Shown one piece after another: positions 31,667-40,593 of a stretch of 64,000 nucleotides of DNA (its first letter is position 1; each line of letters opens with the position of its first letter). Under the pieces are notes generated by a model. That model worked only from the letters and a program-made list of their open reading frames with translations. It searched no databases and was not told where the DNA came from. This stretch comes from Lacisediminihabitans sp040549525 (GTDB lineage: Bacteria; Actinomycetota; Actinomycetes; Actinomycetales; Microbacteriaceae). Where the stretch lies: contig NZ_JBEPTM010000003.1 in the NCBI RefSeq assembly GCF_040549525.1, positions 186,001-250,000 of the forward strand, given 5' to 3'. The translations under genes were made by a program, and so were the position numbers.

Positions 31667-32629
31667 TCAGCGCCGCAGCTTCTCCAACAGCGGGCCGGCA
31701 GCCTCGTCGAGGAAGCGCTGCTGGTTGGCATCACCGACCTGCACGAGGGCGACATCGGTGAATCCGGCCGCGGCGTACGCACGGACGGCGTCCGCGATCT
31801 CGTCGAGATCGGGACCGCACGGGATGCTGTCGGCGACATCCTCCGGCCGCACGAACTGGCTCGCTCCCTCGAAACCGGCCGGCGTCGGGAGGTCGGCGTT
31901 GACGGACCAGCCGCCCCCGAACCAACGGAACTGGTCGTGGGCCATCTCGATGGCGGCCTCCCTGTCCGGACCCCAGCAGATCGGGATCTGGCCGATCGAC
32001 CGGGACGGCCCCTCGTGCACCCTCGCCCACGAAGCCAGCAGTTCCGCCTCCGGCTCGGTGGTGATCAGGTGGTCGCCGAGAGGGGCGAAGCGGGCGACCG
32101 ACTTGTCGCCCGACACCGCGACGCCGATCGGCACGCCCCCGTCGGGCAGGTCCCAGATGCGGGCCGAATCGATGCGGAAGTACTCGCCCTGCCAGGTGAC
32201 CAGCTCGCCGGTGTGCAGCTCGCGGATGATCGTGATGGCCTCGGCGAGCATGTCCTGGCGCTGGGCGACCGGCGGCCAGCCCTCACCGATGACGTGCTCG
32301 TTGAGGTTCTCGCCCGCGCCGAGACCCAGGATGAATCGTCCGTCGGCCAGAAGCTGCATGGTCGCGGCCTTCTGGGCGATGATCGCCGGGTGGTACCGAA
32401 GCGTGGGGCAGGTCACGTACGTGGCGAGTTCGACTCTCTCGGTGGCCTGGGCGACGGCACCGAGCACGGACCAGGCGTAGGGGGCATGCCCCTGGGAGGT
32501 GAGCCAGGGCGAATAGTGATCGCTCGACACCTCGAAGTCGAAGCCGATGCGTTCGGCCTGCACCGCGTAGTTCACGAGCTGCTTCGGCCCGCTCTGTTCG
32601 GTCATGAGGGTGTACCCGAAATTGGTCAT
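31667..32629 (-). CDS. F420-dependent LLM-class oxidoreductase (TIGR03557-type)
   Basis: A 320-residue luciferase-like TIM barrel. Features are YTLMTEQSGPKQLVNYA at the N-terminus, FEVSSDHYSPWL, GRFILGLGAGENLNEHV and the conserved ELASW/LLASWARVHEG segment. It belongs near F420-dependent glucose-6-phosphate dehydrogenase but in the TIGR03557 subgroup, so the substrate is uncertain. It uses the deazaflavin cofactor F420, which implies that the organism makes or acquires F420. It is divergent from the methyltransferase gene across about 40 bp. Confidence 0.88.
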   Translation of the reverse strand: MTNFGYTLMTEQSGPKQLVNYAVQAERIGFDFEVSSDHYSPWLTSQGHAPYAWSVLGAVAQATERVELATYVTCPTLRYHPAIIAQKAATMQLLADGRFILGLGAGENLNEHVIGEGWPPVAQRQDMLAEAITIIRELHTGELVTWQGEYFRIDSARIWDLPDGGVPIGVAVSGDKSVARFAPLGDHLITTEPEAELLASWARVHEGPSRSIGQIPICWGPDREAAIEMAHDQFRWFGGGWSVNADLPTPAGFEGASQFVRPEDVADSIPCGPDLDEIADAVRAYAAAGFTDVALVQVGDANQQRFLDEAAGPLLEKLRR

Positions 32630-32669
32630 GCACCCAGTGATACTCCGCGGTCACGCGAAATCAACCCGC

Positions 32670-34184
32670 ATGCAGTTGACTTGCGGGGTGCACTCCGAAC
32701 CGATAGAACGACTCCGATCCGATCTCCTCGCCGCCCGTTTCAGCGTCGACGGCCTCACCACGCTGTGGGGCACCCGCGCGGATGCCGCCCTGCACCGTGG
32801 GCAGCGCGTGCCCGCCTCCCGGGCTCTCACCGGACCGACCGGAGAGACGGCTGCCGGCGTGCTCGCCCGGATCTTCGTGCTGGGGATGCCGGTGACCGCG
32901 GGGCAGCTCGCTGTGGCGCTACCTTCGCTCGGCCTCGACGGGGCTCTCGCACTCGGCCTCGTGTCGGTCGATGGTGACCGAGTTCACGCGATACTCGACC
33001 TGCGCCCCTACAGCTTCGTCGACTCTCATGGCGTCGGCAGCTGGTGGATCGCCAGCGATCTCGGTGAGCTCACCGTGGGTGGGGCGCTGCGGGAGGATCA
33101 CGTGCTCGGGGTCGGCGGCGCGTCTCTCACCCTCAGCGGGCTCATGGTCGGTGGGACCGTGGATGCCGCGCTCGATCTCGGCACCGGCTGCGGCATCCAG
33201 GCCATGCACGCGGCGCGTCATGCCAGCCGCGTGGTCGCGACCGACATCTCGCCTCGCGCGCTCGAGATCGCGGCGCTCAACGCCGAGTTGAACGGCATCC
33301 GCAACATCGAGTTCCGGCTCGGTAGCCTGTTCGACCCGGTCGCGGGGGAGCGGTTCGGCCAGATCGTGTCGAACCCGCCCTTCGTGATCACGCCTCGCGC
33401 GGATGGCGTCCCCTCCTATGAATATCGCGATGGCGGCATGGTGGGAGACGCGCTCGTCGCGTCGGTCATCGATGGGCTGGCCGATCATCTCGAGCCCGGT
33501 GGCATCGCCCAGCTTCTCGGCAATTGGGAGTATCGCGACGGTGCCGACGGCCTCGATCGTGCCGGCGACTGGGTTTCCGCCACCGGCCTCGACGCCTGGG
33601 TGGTCGAGCGGGAGGTGCAGGATGCGGCGCTCTATTCCGAGACCTGGATCCGGGATGGCGGCACCCGCCCCGGCCCAGAGTTCGACCGGTTGTACGGGGC
33701 CTGGCTCGACGACTTCGAGCAGCGGGGCGTGACCGCCGTGGGCTTCGGCTATCTCACCCTGCGGGCGACCACACGGGGGCTGCGCCGGCTTGAGCGACTC
33801 GATAGCGCAATCGAGGGTGGCCTTGGCGTGCACATCGCCGAGACCCTGACGGCCTGGGACTGGCAGTCCGCTCTCACCGACGAGCAACTCGGCCGCGAGA
33901 CTCTGGAGCTGGCCCCGGATGTCACGGAGGATCGCCACTACTGGCCGGGTGACGCCGATCCCACCGTCATGACCCTGAGGCAGGGCGGGGGATTCGGCCG
34001 CTCGCTGCCCCTCGATACGGGCCTCGCGGCCCTGGTCGGGGCCTGCGACGGCGAGCTCAGCGTTCGGGCGATCATCGCCGCCATCGCGCAACTTCTCGAG
34101 GTCGATGAGGCCGCCCTGTCTGCGGAGCTGATGCCGAGCATCCGCGAACTGGTGACGACGGGCTTCCTGCGACCGCCGGCGTGA
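32670..34184 (+). CDS. Class I SAM-dependent methyltransferase (HemK/RsmC-like)
   Basis: A 504-residue protein if started at the ATG at 32670; a GTG at 32688 is an alternative and neither has a good ribosome site. The N-terminal 130 residues form a winged-helix-like domain of the DUF7059 type. The Rossmann methyltransferase core has ALDLGTGCGIQAMHAA and the catalytic SNPPFVITP. NPPF/NPPY enzymes methylate amide or amino nitrogens in proteins or nucleic acids. The C-terminal 130 residues (DUF7782-like) carry no known motif. Probably modifies rRNA or a translation factor. Confidence 0.85.
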   Translation: MQLTCGVHSEPIERLRSDLLAARFSVDGLTTLWGTRADAALHRGQRVPASRALTGPTGETAAGVLARIFVLGMPVTAGQLAVALPSLGLDGALALGLVSVDGDRVHAILDLRPYSFVDSHGVGSWWIASDLGELTVGGALREDHVLGVGGASLTLSGLMVGGTVDAALDLGTGCGIQAMHAARHASRVVATDISPRALEIAALNAELNGIRNIEFRLGSLFDPVAGERFGQIVSNPPFVITPRADGVPSYEYRDGGMVGDALVASVIDGLADHLEPGGIAQLLGNWEYRDGADGLDRAGDWVSATGLDAWVVEREVQDAALYSETWIRDGGTRPGPEFDRLYGAWLDDFEQRGVTAVGFGYLTLRATTRGLRRLERLDSAIEGGLGVHIAETLTAWDWQSALTDEQLGRETLELAPDVTEDRHYWPGDADPTVMTLRQGGGFGRSLPLDTGLAALVGACDGELSVRAIIAAIAQLLEVDEAALSAELMPSIRELVTTGFLRPPA

Positions 34185-34255
34185 CCCCTTCGGCTTTACC
34201 TGGTCCGAACATTCGCAGGATGTGCGCCGAACAATCGCCGTGCAGAGTCACGATC

Positions 34256-34987
34256 ATGAAACCATCACTCGCAGCATCCATCCTCGCAACCACCGTCACT
34301 GCGGCACTCCTCGTGGGGTCGTGCAGTGCAGCCCTCGCCGCAGAGCCCGCCGGTTCTGCACCCTCTGCCCCGGCCACGACCGCGCCACGCACTCTGTCGT
34401 CGGTGCAGGCCCTCGGGGCCGGCGCGACCGCCGCGCGGATCAGCGCGCTGGATAAGGCCATTCCCCGGGTGACCGCCAACGCCTACCTGAGCGCGACCGA
34501 CAAGGACCGGGTGCTTGGCACTCTCAACGGCGATCGCGCCGCGATGGTCACCCTCGCGGCGAAGATCGCGGCGGACACCGATCTCACGGTGGCGAAGGCC
34601 GACTATCACTCGATCTTCACCGGGTATCGGGTCTTCGCCGTCGCGATTCCGCAATCGTTGTATGCCGCCGCCGCGTCCGGCCTCCAGGATGCCGCGATCC
34701 CGGCCCTCCTGTCCGCCCAGGCGACTCTGGTCGCCGCCATCTCCGGCCCCCTCGCCTCGAAGGACACCCCAGCGATCGACGCCACGATGGCGGATCTCGC
34801 CAGCCAGATCCGGTCGGCCCAGCAGTCCGTCTCCGGCGTCTCAGTCTTCGCTCTCTCGGTGACCCCCGAGCAGTTCAACAGCAATCACGAGATCCTCGCC
34901 GCCACTCGAGCCTCGGTGAAGACCGCGGCCGCCGCGGCGAAGAAGGCTCGGGCGGATGTCGCCTCGGTGAAGGCCGCACTCACGTGA
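34256..34987 (+). CDS. Secreted protein of unknown function
   Basis: A 243-residue exported protein. The ATG at 34256 opens a signal peptide of about 29 residues (ATTVTAALLVGSCSAALAA). The SC within it could be read as a poor lipobox, so anchoring is not excluded. The mature part is Ala-rich and helical, with repeating heptad-like segments (residues 60-120 and 200-243), and ends KKARADVASVKAALT. Its stop overlaps the start of a lipoprotein gene (TGATG), a strong sign that the two are made together. No family recognised. Confidence 0.75.
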   Translation: MKPSLAASILATTVTAALLVGSCSAALAAEPAGSAPSAPATTAPRTLSSVQALGAGATAARISALDKAIPRVTANAYLSATDKDRVLGTLNGDRAAMVTLAAKIAADTDLTVAKADYHSIFTGYRVFAVAIPQSLYAAAASGLQDAAIPALLSAQATLVAAISGPLASKDTPAIDATMADLASQIRSAQQSVSGVSVFALSVTPEQFNSNHEILAATRASVKTAAAAAKKARADVASVKAALT

Positions 34988-35259
34988 TGCGCTCCCGGTG
35001 GGCCCTCCCCGCCGCCGGTCTCGTCCTCGTGCTCGGCCTCACCGCGTGTGGCGCTCGCCCGGGCACGGCGGGGCGTGAGGGTCCGGTGCCGAGCCCGGCG
35101 TCGTCGGCGGCTCTGCCGTCGCCGGCGGCGAGTGCGTCTGCCGATCCGCTCGCCGACATCGACCGACAGCTGGCGATAGTCGACGGATCGGCGGCCCAGA
35201 GCACAGGCGACCTGACGGCGGGGGACACCTCGGCGAGCGTCGGCGACGACGGGCAGTAG
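34987..35259 (+). CDS. Small lipoprotein
   Basis: A 90-residue lipoprotein (91 if the GTG at 34984 is used). The signal peptide ends in a clear lipobox LTAC with Cys21. The mature part is a Ser/Ala/Pro-rich, low-complexity chain with a short acidic segment (DPLADIDRQLAIVD) and no domain. It overlaps the secreted-protein gene upstream by one base. It probably tethers or partners the upstream protein at the outer face of the membrane; this is inference from coupling. Confidence 0.75.
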   Translation: MRSRWALPAAGLVLVLGLTACGARPGTAGREGPVPSPASSAALPSPAASASADPLADIDRQLAIVDGSAAQSTGDLTAGDTSASVGDDGQ

Positions 35260-35369
35260 TCGAGACCGTGACATCCGGTGCGGAAAGACTGGCAGGATCG
35301 GTGCGCTCCGTGCCAGTGTTGGCGGTGCGGGGCGGGGCGGGAAATCAGGCGAGCCACCAGGAGGGCACC

Positions 35370-35750
35370 ATGTTCAGCACCACCGGCGCATTCGGCGGCT
35401 TTTCGGTCGATGACATCGATGCGGCACGCACGTTCTACGGGGAGACTCTCGGTCTCGACGTCGCGACAAACGCCATGGGCTTTCTCGAGCTCACTCTCGG
35501 CAGCGGAGCGATGGTGCTCATCTACTCGAAGCCCAACCACACGCCCGCGAGTTTCACCATCCTCAACTTTCCTGTCGACGACGTCGAGGCCGCCGTCGAT
35601 GACCTCAACGCCCGCGGAGTCACCACGAAGATCTACCCGCACGAGTTGATGCCGAGCGACAGCAAGGGCATCGTGCGGGGCAACGGACCCGACATCGCCT
35701 GGTTCCTCGACCCCGCCGGAAATGTGCTCTCGGTGCTCAGCGCGCGCTGA
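35370..35750 (+). CDS. VOC-family (glyoxalase-like) protein
   Basis: A 126-residue single vicinal-oxygen-chelate domain. It has AFGGFSVDDIDAARTFYGET at the N-terminus, FLELTLGSGAMVLIY, then FPVDDVEAAVDDLNARG, and the C-terminal FLDPAGNVLSVL. The ATG at 35370 has AGGAGG 6 bp upstream and supersedes a longer open frame. Members are glyoxalases, dioxygenases or antibiotic-binding proteins; the residues seen do not decide among them. Confidence 0.88.
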   Translation: MFSTTGAFGGFSVDDIDAARTFYGETLGLDVATNAMGFLELTLGSGAMVLIYSKPNHTPASFTILNFPVDDVEAAVDDLNARGVTTKIYPHELMPSDSKGIVRGNGPDIAWFLDPAGNVLSVLSAR

Positions 35751-35856
35751 CCATCCTCCTGTCGGGCTCCGATTTCAAGCCCACCGACCAATATGCTCCC
35801 CGGGCATAGGTTGACACTGCCGTGCCCATCGACGAGCGCGGTAGAGGGAGAGAATC

Positions 35857-37317
35857 GTGGCGCGCACGCGAGCAGAAGACGTGTCAAGGGAAGTCAGCAG
35901 TCTCGTTCCGGCTCGGCTCGACCGGCTTCCGTGGACCCGGTTCCACTGGTCGGTGGTCGTGGGCCTCGGGGTCGCCTGGATCCTCGACGGGCTCGAGATC
36001 CAGATCGTTGCCTCGGCCGGATTCGCCAAAGACCTCCACATGAGTGCCGTCGAGGTGGGCGCGGCCGGATCCGTGTACCTCGTCGGCCAGGTCGTGGGGG
36101 CGCTGTTCTTCGGCTGGCTGCCGGACCGCATCGGCCGTCGCCGGATGTTCATCCTCACCCTGCTGATCTACCTGATCGGCAGCGGGATCGCCGGCTTCTC
36201 TCCCACCATGTGGTTCCTGTTCGCCTTCCGCTTCATCGCCGGGCTCGGCATCGGCGGGGAGTACGCGGCGATCAACTCCGCCATCGACGAGCTCATCCCC
36301 TCCCACTATCGCGGACGGGTGGATATCGCCATCAACGGAACGTACTGGGGTGGGGCGGCGCTCGGGGCGGCAGCCAACCTCTTCCTTCTCAATCCGGCGC
36401 TGGTCAGCGAGAACTGGGGCTGGCGCATCGGCTTCTTCATCGGCCCGGTGCTCGGGCTCGTGATCATCTACCTTCGCCGGCACATCCCGGAGAGTCCCCG
36501 GTGGCTGATGAGCCACGGACGCGAAAACGAGGCAGAGAAGACTGTCGACGATATCGAGGAACGGGTGCGCCACGAGGGCGGCGATGTGTCGGAGGTCGAC
36601 GAGAGCAAGGCGATCATCGTGAAGTCACACGGTCGCGTCGGGTTCATCGCGATGGTGAAGGTGCTCTTCGTCAAGTACCCCAAACGCACCTTCACCGGAG
36701 CGGTGATGATGGTCACCCAGTCGTTCATGTACAACGCGATCTTCTTCACCCACGCGCTCGTGCTGCAGAACTTCTACCAGGTGCCGGTCGGATCGACGCC
36801 GCTGTACTTCTTCCCCTTCGCGATCGGCAACCTGGCCGGACCGCTGCTGCTCGGTCACCTCTTCGACACGTGGGGAAGGCGCAAAATGATCTTCCTCACC
36901 TACGCCGTCGCCGGTGCGGTGCTCGCGGTCTCCGCCTTTCTGTTCAGCGCGGGAGTACTCAATGCCACAACGCAGACGATCTTCTGGTGCGTGTCGTTCT
37001 TCTTCGCCTCCGCGGGGGCGTCTTCGGCCTACCTGACGGTGAGCGAGACCTTCCCGCTCGAGCTGCGCAGCCGGGCGATCTCCTATTTCTTCTCCCTCGG
37101 CCAACTCGCCGGGGCGCTCGGCCCGGTCGTCTACGGAGCCCTGATCGGAGACGGCAAGGATCGCGGTCCGCTCACCGGCGGCTATCTTCTCGGTGCGGGC
37201 ATCATGATCTTCGGTGGGATCGTCGCGCTCATCTTCGGCACCAACGCAGAGCGGCAGTCCCTTGAGGATGTCGCGGAGCCGCTCTCCGCCGTGAAAGCTG
37301 GCAGCTCGCAGTCCTAG
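35857..37317 (+). CDS. MFS transporter (metabolite/sugar:H+ symporter type)
   Basis: A 486-residue twelve-helix major facilitator. It contains DRIGRRRMFILTLLIYLIGS after helix 2, helix 4 and 5 with RFIAGLGIGGEYAAINSAID, and PESPRWLMSHGRENEAEK in the central loop. Helices 7-12 occupy about residues 280-460. The GLGIGGEYAA sequence is typical of the metabolite:proton symporter branch that takes up organic acids or sugars. The GTG at 35857 follows an AGGGAGAGA site. It precedes an SDR gene across 65 bp and may supply its substrate. Confidence 0.88.
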   Translation: MARTRAEDVSREVSSLVPARLDRLPWTRFHWSVVVGLGVAWILDGLEIQIVASAGFAKDLHMSAVEVGAAGSVYLVGQVVGALFFGWLPDRIGRRRMFILTLLIYLIGSGIAGFSPTMWFLFAFRFIAGLGIGGEYAAINSAIDELIPSHYRGRVDIAINGTYWGGAALGAAANLFLLNPALVSENWGWRIGFFIGPVLGLVIIYLRRHIPESPRWLMSHGRENEAEKTVDDIEERVRHEGGDVSEVDESKAIIVKSHGRVGFIAMVKVLFVKYPKRTFTGAVMMVTQSFMYNAIFFTHALVLQNFYQVPVGSTPLYFFPFAIGNLAGPLLLGHLFDTWGRRKMIFLTYAVAGAVLAVSAFLFSAGVLNATTQTIFWCVSFFFASAGASSAYLTVSETFPLELRSRAISYFFSLGQLAGALGPVVYGALIGDGKDRGPLTGGYLLGAGIMIFGGIVALIFGTNAERQSLEDVAEPLSAVKAGSSQS

Positions 37318-37382
37318 GGAATACCGAACCGTCGCGGTGCCGTTATCTCTGGCATTCGCCCACTCCAGAAACAGGAGAGAAC

Positions 37383-38216
37383 ATGTCTGAAAAAGTGTGG
37401 TTCATCACCGGTACCTCGCGCGGCTTCGGCCGCGAATGGGCGATCGCCGCCCTCGATCGTGGCGACCGGGTCGCCGCAACGGCGCGCAACACCGACAGCC
37501 TCGAAGACCTCGTCGAGAAGTACGGCGACGCCATCCTGCCGATCGCGCTCGATGTCACGGACAAGGACGCCGCGACCTCCGCGGTCGCACGTGCGCACGA
37601 GCATTTCGGGCGCCTCGACGTCGTGATCAACAACGCCGGCTTCGGTCACTTCGGATTCATCGAGGAGATCACCGAAGACGAGGCACGGGCCCAGATGGAG
37701 ACCAACCTGTTCGGGGCACTGTGGGTGACCCAGGCCGCTCTGCCGTTCCTCCGGGCGCAGGGCAGCGGCCACATCATCCAGGTGTCGTCGATCGGTGGCA
37801 TCACGGCGTTCCCGCTCGTCGGCATCTATCACGCCTCCAAGTGGGCGCTGGAGGGCTTCTCCCAGGCGCTCGCCCAAGAGGTCGCCGGATTCGGTATCTT
37901 CGTGACCCTCGTGGAGCCGGGCGGTTTCTCCACGGACTGGAGCGGATCCTCCTCCACGCGTTCCGAAGCGCTCCCGGACTACGCCGAGCTGCACGACGCG
38001 GTCGATGCCGCGCGCAAGCAGCGTTTCGCGGCTCCCGGGGATCCCGTCGCCACCCGCGGCGCCATCCTCAAGGTCGTGGATGCCGACCGTCCGCCACTGC
38101 GGATCTTCTTCGGTGAATCACCGCTCGGCACAGCCAAGGCGGACTACGCCGGTCGGATCGCGCTCTGGGACGAGTGGAACGACGTGTCGATCGAGGCTCA
38201 GGGCCCGGCTAAGTAG
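37383..38216 (+). CDS. Short-chain dehydrogenase/reductase
   Basis: A 277-residue classical SDR. TGTSRGFGREW is the cofactor loop (9-19), NNAGFG lies at about 82-87, Ser is in VSSIGG, and the catalytic pair is YHASK (about 150-154). The C-terminal part resembles the SDR group that modifies lipophilic alcohols or ketones. A clean AGGAGA site precedes the ATG. A small membrane protein gene follows 84 bp downstream, after a perfect 12-bp inverted repeat. Confidence 0.9.
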   Translation: MSEKVWFITGTSRGFGREWAIAALDRGDRVAATARNTDSLEDLVEKYGDAILPIALDVTDKDAATSAVARAHEHFGRLDVVINNAGFGHFGFIEEITEDEARAQMETNLFGALWVTQAALPFLRAQGSGHIIQVSSIGGITAFPLVGIYHASKWALEGFSQALAQEVAGFGIFVTLVEPGGFSTDWSGSSSTRSEALPDYAELHDAVDAARKQRFAAPGDPVATRGAILKVVDADRPPLRIFFGESPLGTAKADYAGRIALWDEWNDVSIEAQGPAK

Positions 38217-38245
38217 CCCGCGCCGGCCCCACGCGCCGCCCCGCC

Positions 38246-38276
38246 AGCGGTGGATCCGTAGACTGGATCCACCGCT
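38246..38276. promoter_or_regulatory. Perfect 12-bp inverted repeat before a small membrane gene
   Basis: AGCGGTGGATCC (38246-38257), a 7-base loop, then GGATCCACCGCT (38265-38276) form a perfect hairpin between the SDR stop and the GTG at 38301. No T-run follows. GATCCACC is repeated again at 38280-38287, next to the ribosome site. It could be an SDR terminator or an operator/mRNA switch for the following gene. Confidence 0.6.
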
Positions 38277-38300
38277 GTCGATCCACCAGGAGGACCCTTC

Positions 38301-38474
38301 GTGAAAATCATCGCTTTCGTCATCGCGCTGGCGCTCTTCCTGCTCGGCATGGTGCTCATGGGCTACGCCTTCGAGCCGGACGCTCCCCACGGCATCCTCT
38401 TCTTCGCCGGCATCGTGAGCGTCGCGGTCTCACTCGCCATCCCCTTCCACGTGCTCAAGCGCGTTGACGGCTAG
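38301..38474 (+). CDS. 57-residue two-helix membrane protein
   Basis: A small protein from the GTG at 38301, with AGGAGG 8 bp upstream. Helix 1 is FVIALALFLLGMVLMGYAF (5-23). A short acidic/His loop (EPDAPHG) follows, then helix 2 FFAGIVSVAVSLAI (34-47) and a basic end VLKRVDG. It is probably an inner-membrane hairpin protein, and I know no function. A 12-bp inverted repeat lies just upstream; a DUF3097 gene pair follows in the same direction. Confidence 0.7.
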   Translation: MKIIAFVIALALFLLGMVLMGYAFEPDAPHGILFFAGIVSVAVSLAIPFHVLKRVDG

Positions 38475-38496
38475 GCCCGCGAGATCCGCACACTCG

Positions 38497-38769
38497 ATGT
38501 CTGACGATTTTGGCATCGGGGCACAGGTGGTCGTTCGTGCCGCCGGCACCGGTGAACTCGCGCCCTGGCCGGACGAGCCGAGCGGTGTCATCGTTCGTTC
38601 CGGCGGATCCGCCCTTGCCGGCGTCTGGGGTCGCGGCGGCGGTGGACGGATGTGGTGGGTCGAATTCGACGAGCCCCAGACCAATTCGGATGGCGGCGGA
38701 CCCTTTCCCTCCGCCCAGGTGCACGAGAAGTTCCTCGAACTCGCACCACCGGTGAGCGACCAGGAATGA
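38497..38769 (+). CDS. Small SH3-like protein coupled to DUF3097
   Basis: A 90-residue protein from the ATG at 38497 (MSDDFGIG). The order QVVVRAAGTGELAPWPDEPS, GVIVRSGG, MWWVEFDEP, FPSAQVHEKFLEL is a beta-rich layout like an SH3-type barrel, with a Gly-rich loop in the middle. The stop overlaps the DUF3097 start (ATGA), so it is co-translated. I recognise no named family; the operon tie suggests a shared role with DUF3097. Confidence 0.75.
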   Translation: MSDDFGIGAQVVVRAAGTGELAPWPDEPSGVIVRSGGSALAGVWGRGGGGRMWWVEFDEPQTNSDGGGPFPSAQVHEKFLELAPPVSDQE

Positions 38770-39599
38770 GCTTCGGCGACTACGGCGAGGATGCTCTGGC
38801 CGGCGATTGGCGCGGAACGAAACGTCAGGCGATCCGGCAGATCGCCGCCGAGCGTGACCTCGTGATCGAGTGGGCGGACACCGGCTTCTGCGGCGCGGTC
38901 CTGCGGGTCGAGAACAAGTTGGTGCACCTCGAGGACTATCGCGGGGGCGTGCGGCTCTTCCCCCTCGGGGGCGGGTTCCTTCTCGAGGGTGAGCCGGTGG
39001 TGCTCACCGCGCCGGTCGCCGCGGCGAAGGGCACCGCGCGCACGGCATCCGGGTCCTTCGTCGTCGCTGACCAGAAGGCGCGCGTCGCCCTTCCGAGCCG
39101 CATCTTCGTGGAGGGTCGGCACGACGCGGAGCTCGTCGAGAAGGTCTGGGGTGCTGACCTGCGGGTGGAGGGAGTGGTCGTGGAATACCTCGAGGGAATC
39201 GACGACCTCGACGCCATCGTGCGGGACTTCGCGCCCGGGCCCGACCGCCGGATCGGCGTACTCGTCGACCACCTCGTCGCCGGGTCGAAGGAGAGTCGAA
39301 TCGCGGAGGCCGTGGCTCGTGGTCCATTCGGCGCTCATGTGCTCGTGGTCGGGCACCCATTCGTCGACGTCTGGCAGGCGGTGAAGCCGGCCCGGCTCGG
39401 CCTGACGGCCTGGCCGGAGATTCCCCGTTCGGTGGAGTGGAAGCACGGCATCTGCGCCGCCCTGGGGTGGCCGCACGAGGACCAGGCGGACATCGCGCGG
39501 GCCTGGCAACGGATCCTCGGAGAGGTGCGCACGTATGCGGACCTTGAACCCGTGGTGCTCGGCCGGGTGGAGCAGCTGATCGACTTCGTGACCGCCTGA
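38766..39599 (+). CDS. DUF3097 family protein
   Basis: A 277-residue actinobacteria-specific protein of the DUF3097 family. Residues 1-90 contain a beta-rich part (VIEWADTGFCGAVLRVENK). The core has IFVEGRHDAELVEKVWG and RIGVLVDHLVAGSKESRIAE, then HVLVVGHPFVDVWQAVKPA. The EGRHD and LVDHLVAGSKE segments resemble a Toprim-like fold with acidic metal-binding residues, which would fit a nucleic-acid role; that is inference. Translationally coupled to the small gene before it. Confidence 0.9.
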   Translation: MSFGDYGEDALAGDWRGTKRQAIRQIAAERDLVIEWADTGFCGAVLRVENKLVHLEDYRGGVRLFPLGGGFLLEGEPVVLTAPVAAAKGTARTASGSFVVADQKARVALPSRIFVEGRHDAELVEKVWGADLRVEGVVVEYLEGIDDLDAIVRDFAPGPDRRIGVLVDHLVAGSKESRIAEAVARGPFGAHVLVVGHPFVDVWQAVKPARLGLTAWPEIPRSVEWKHGICAALGWPHEDQADIARAWQRILGEVRTYADLEPVVLGRVEQLIDFVTA

Positions 39600-39645
39600 C
39601 GGCAGCGTGACCGTGCCGGGCCAGCAGCCGGCGCTCTCGTGGAAC

Positions 39646-40275
39646 TCAGTGGGACAGCCCCGCCACCAGGTTGATCGTCGTGGCGAGGATGACCGATCCG
39701 AATACGAACGACAGCAGAGTGTGACGCAGCACCGTCGCGCGCACGGTGTGGTTCGTGATGTCGGTATCCGACACCTGGTAGGTCATGCCGAGGGTGAAAG
39801 AGACGTAGGCGAAGTCGGTGTACTGCGGAGGCCGATCCTGGTTGAAGTCGATGCCCTTGTCGGCCGTGTAGTACTGGCTGGCATAGCGAAGCGTGTACAG
39901 GGTGTGGAGGAGAATCCACGACAGGGCGACGCTCACCAGTGCGAGAGTGGCGAGCAGCCCCTTGGCGATGCCGCTCGCCTGGGCGGCCTGAACGAGCACG
40001 AAGGCGACGGAGAACAGGCTCGCGATGCTGAGCAGGATCACGAGCAGGTCGGCGATCCCCCTGGCCGGCTCCTCCCGGCTGGCACGCTCCCGGGTCTCCG
40101 TCGGATCGAGACGCGCCACGCGGACCCAGACCAGGGATGAATACAGGAGCGCCGCGACACACCAGCCGACCGTTGGCGCGTAGGTCCATTCGCCGAAACT
40201 ACCGGTGACGACAGTGGCGGCGACCCCGCCGGCGAGCATGATGACGAGTCGGATGGTGGTGTGATGGTGGTGCAT
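39646..40275 (-). CDS. DUF1345 domain-containing membrane protein
   Basis: A 209-residue protein with five or six helices and the DUF1345 signatures. These are a His-rich N-terminus (MHHHHTT), the DLLVILLSIASLFSVAFVLV helix, WILLHTLYTLRYASQYY, then YTDFAYVSFTLGMTYQVSDT and a final VFGSVILATTINLVAGL helix. The YVSFTLGMTYQVSD segment looks like an ion-channel selectivity region but is not proven so. Function unknown. It diverges from the pspC-like gene. Confidence 0.88.
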   Translation of the reverse strand: MHHHHTTIRLVIMLAGGVAATVVTGSFGEWTYAPTVGWCVAALLYSSLVWVRVARLDPTETRERASREEPARGIADLLVILLSIASLFSVAFVLVQAAQASGIAKGLLATLALVSVALSWILLHTLYTLRYASQYYTADKGIDFNQDRPPQYTDFAYVSFTLGMTYQVSDTDITNHTVRATVLRHTLLSFVFGSVILATTINLVAGLSH

Positions 40276-40356
40276 CTGCCGATTACATCACCCGGTGGCC
40301 CGATTGCGGGGGATAACCCCCTCGCGCCGCGCCGCTGCCGAGGCCAAGGTGGACTC

Positions 40357-40539
40357 ATGGCTGAATTGAAGAGACCGAAATCGGGCCGCGTGATCGCGGG
40401 AGTGTGTGCGGCGATCGCGAACCGCTACGGCTGGAGCGCGACGGCCGTTCGACTGGTGTTCATCCTGTCCTGCCTTCTGCCGGGTCCGCAGTTTCTGATC
40501 TACATCGCCCTGTGGATCTTTGTGCCAGCCGAAAAATAG
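40357..40539 (+). CDS. PspC domain-containing small membrane protein
   Basis: A 60-residue PspC protein: LKRPKSGRVIAGVCAAIANRY, GWSATAVRLVFILSCLL, and a membrane helix LIYIALWIFVPAEK. PspC proteins sense or relay membrane stress, usually within phage-shock responses. The ATG at 40357 has AAGGTGGA upstream. Only the minimal domain is present, with no PspA or PspB partner nearby. Confidence 0.92.
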   Translation: MAELKRPKSGRVIAGVCAAIANRYGWSATAVRLVFILSCLLPGPQFLIYIALWIFVPAEK

Positions 40540-40593
40540 CCAGCCGAGAAGTAGCCGGCCGAAATGCGGCTCACGGCACGGCAGACTGGGGGA

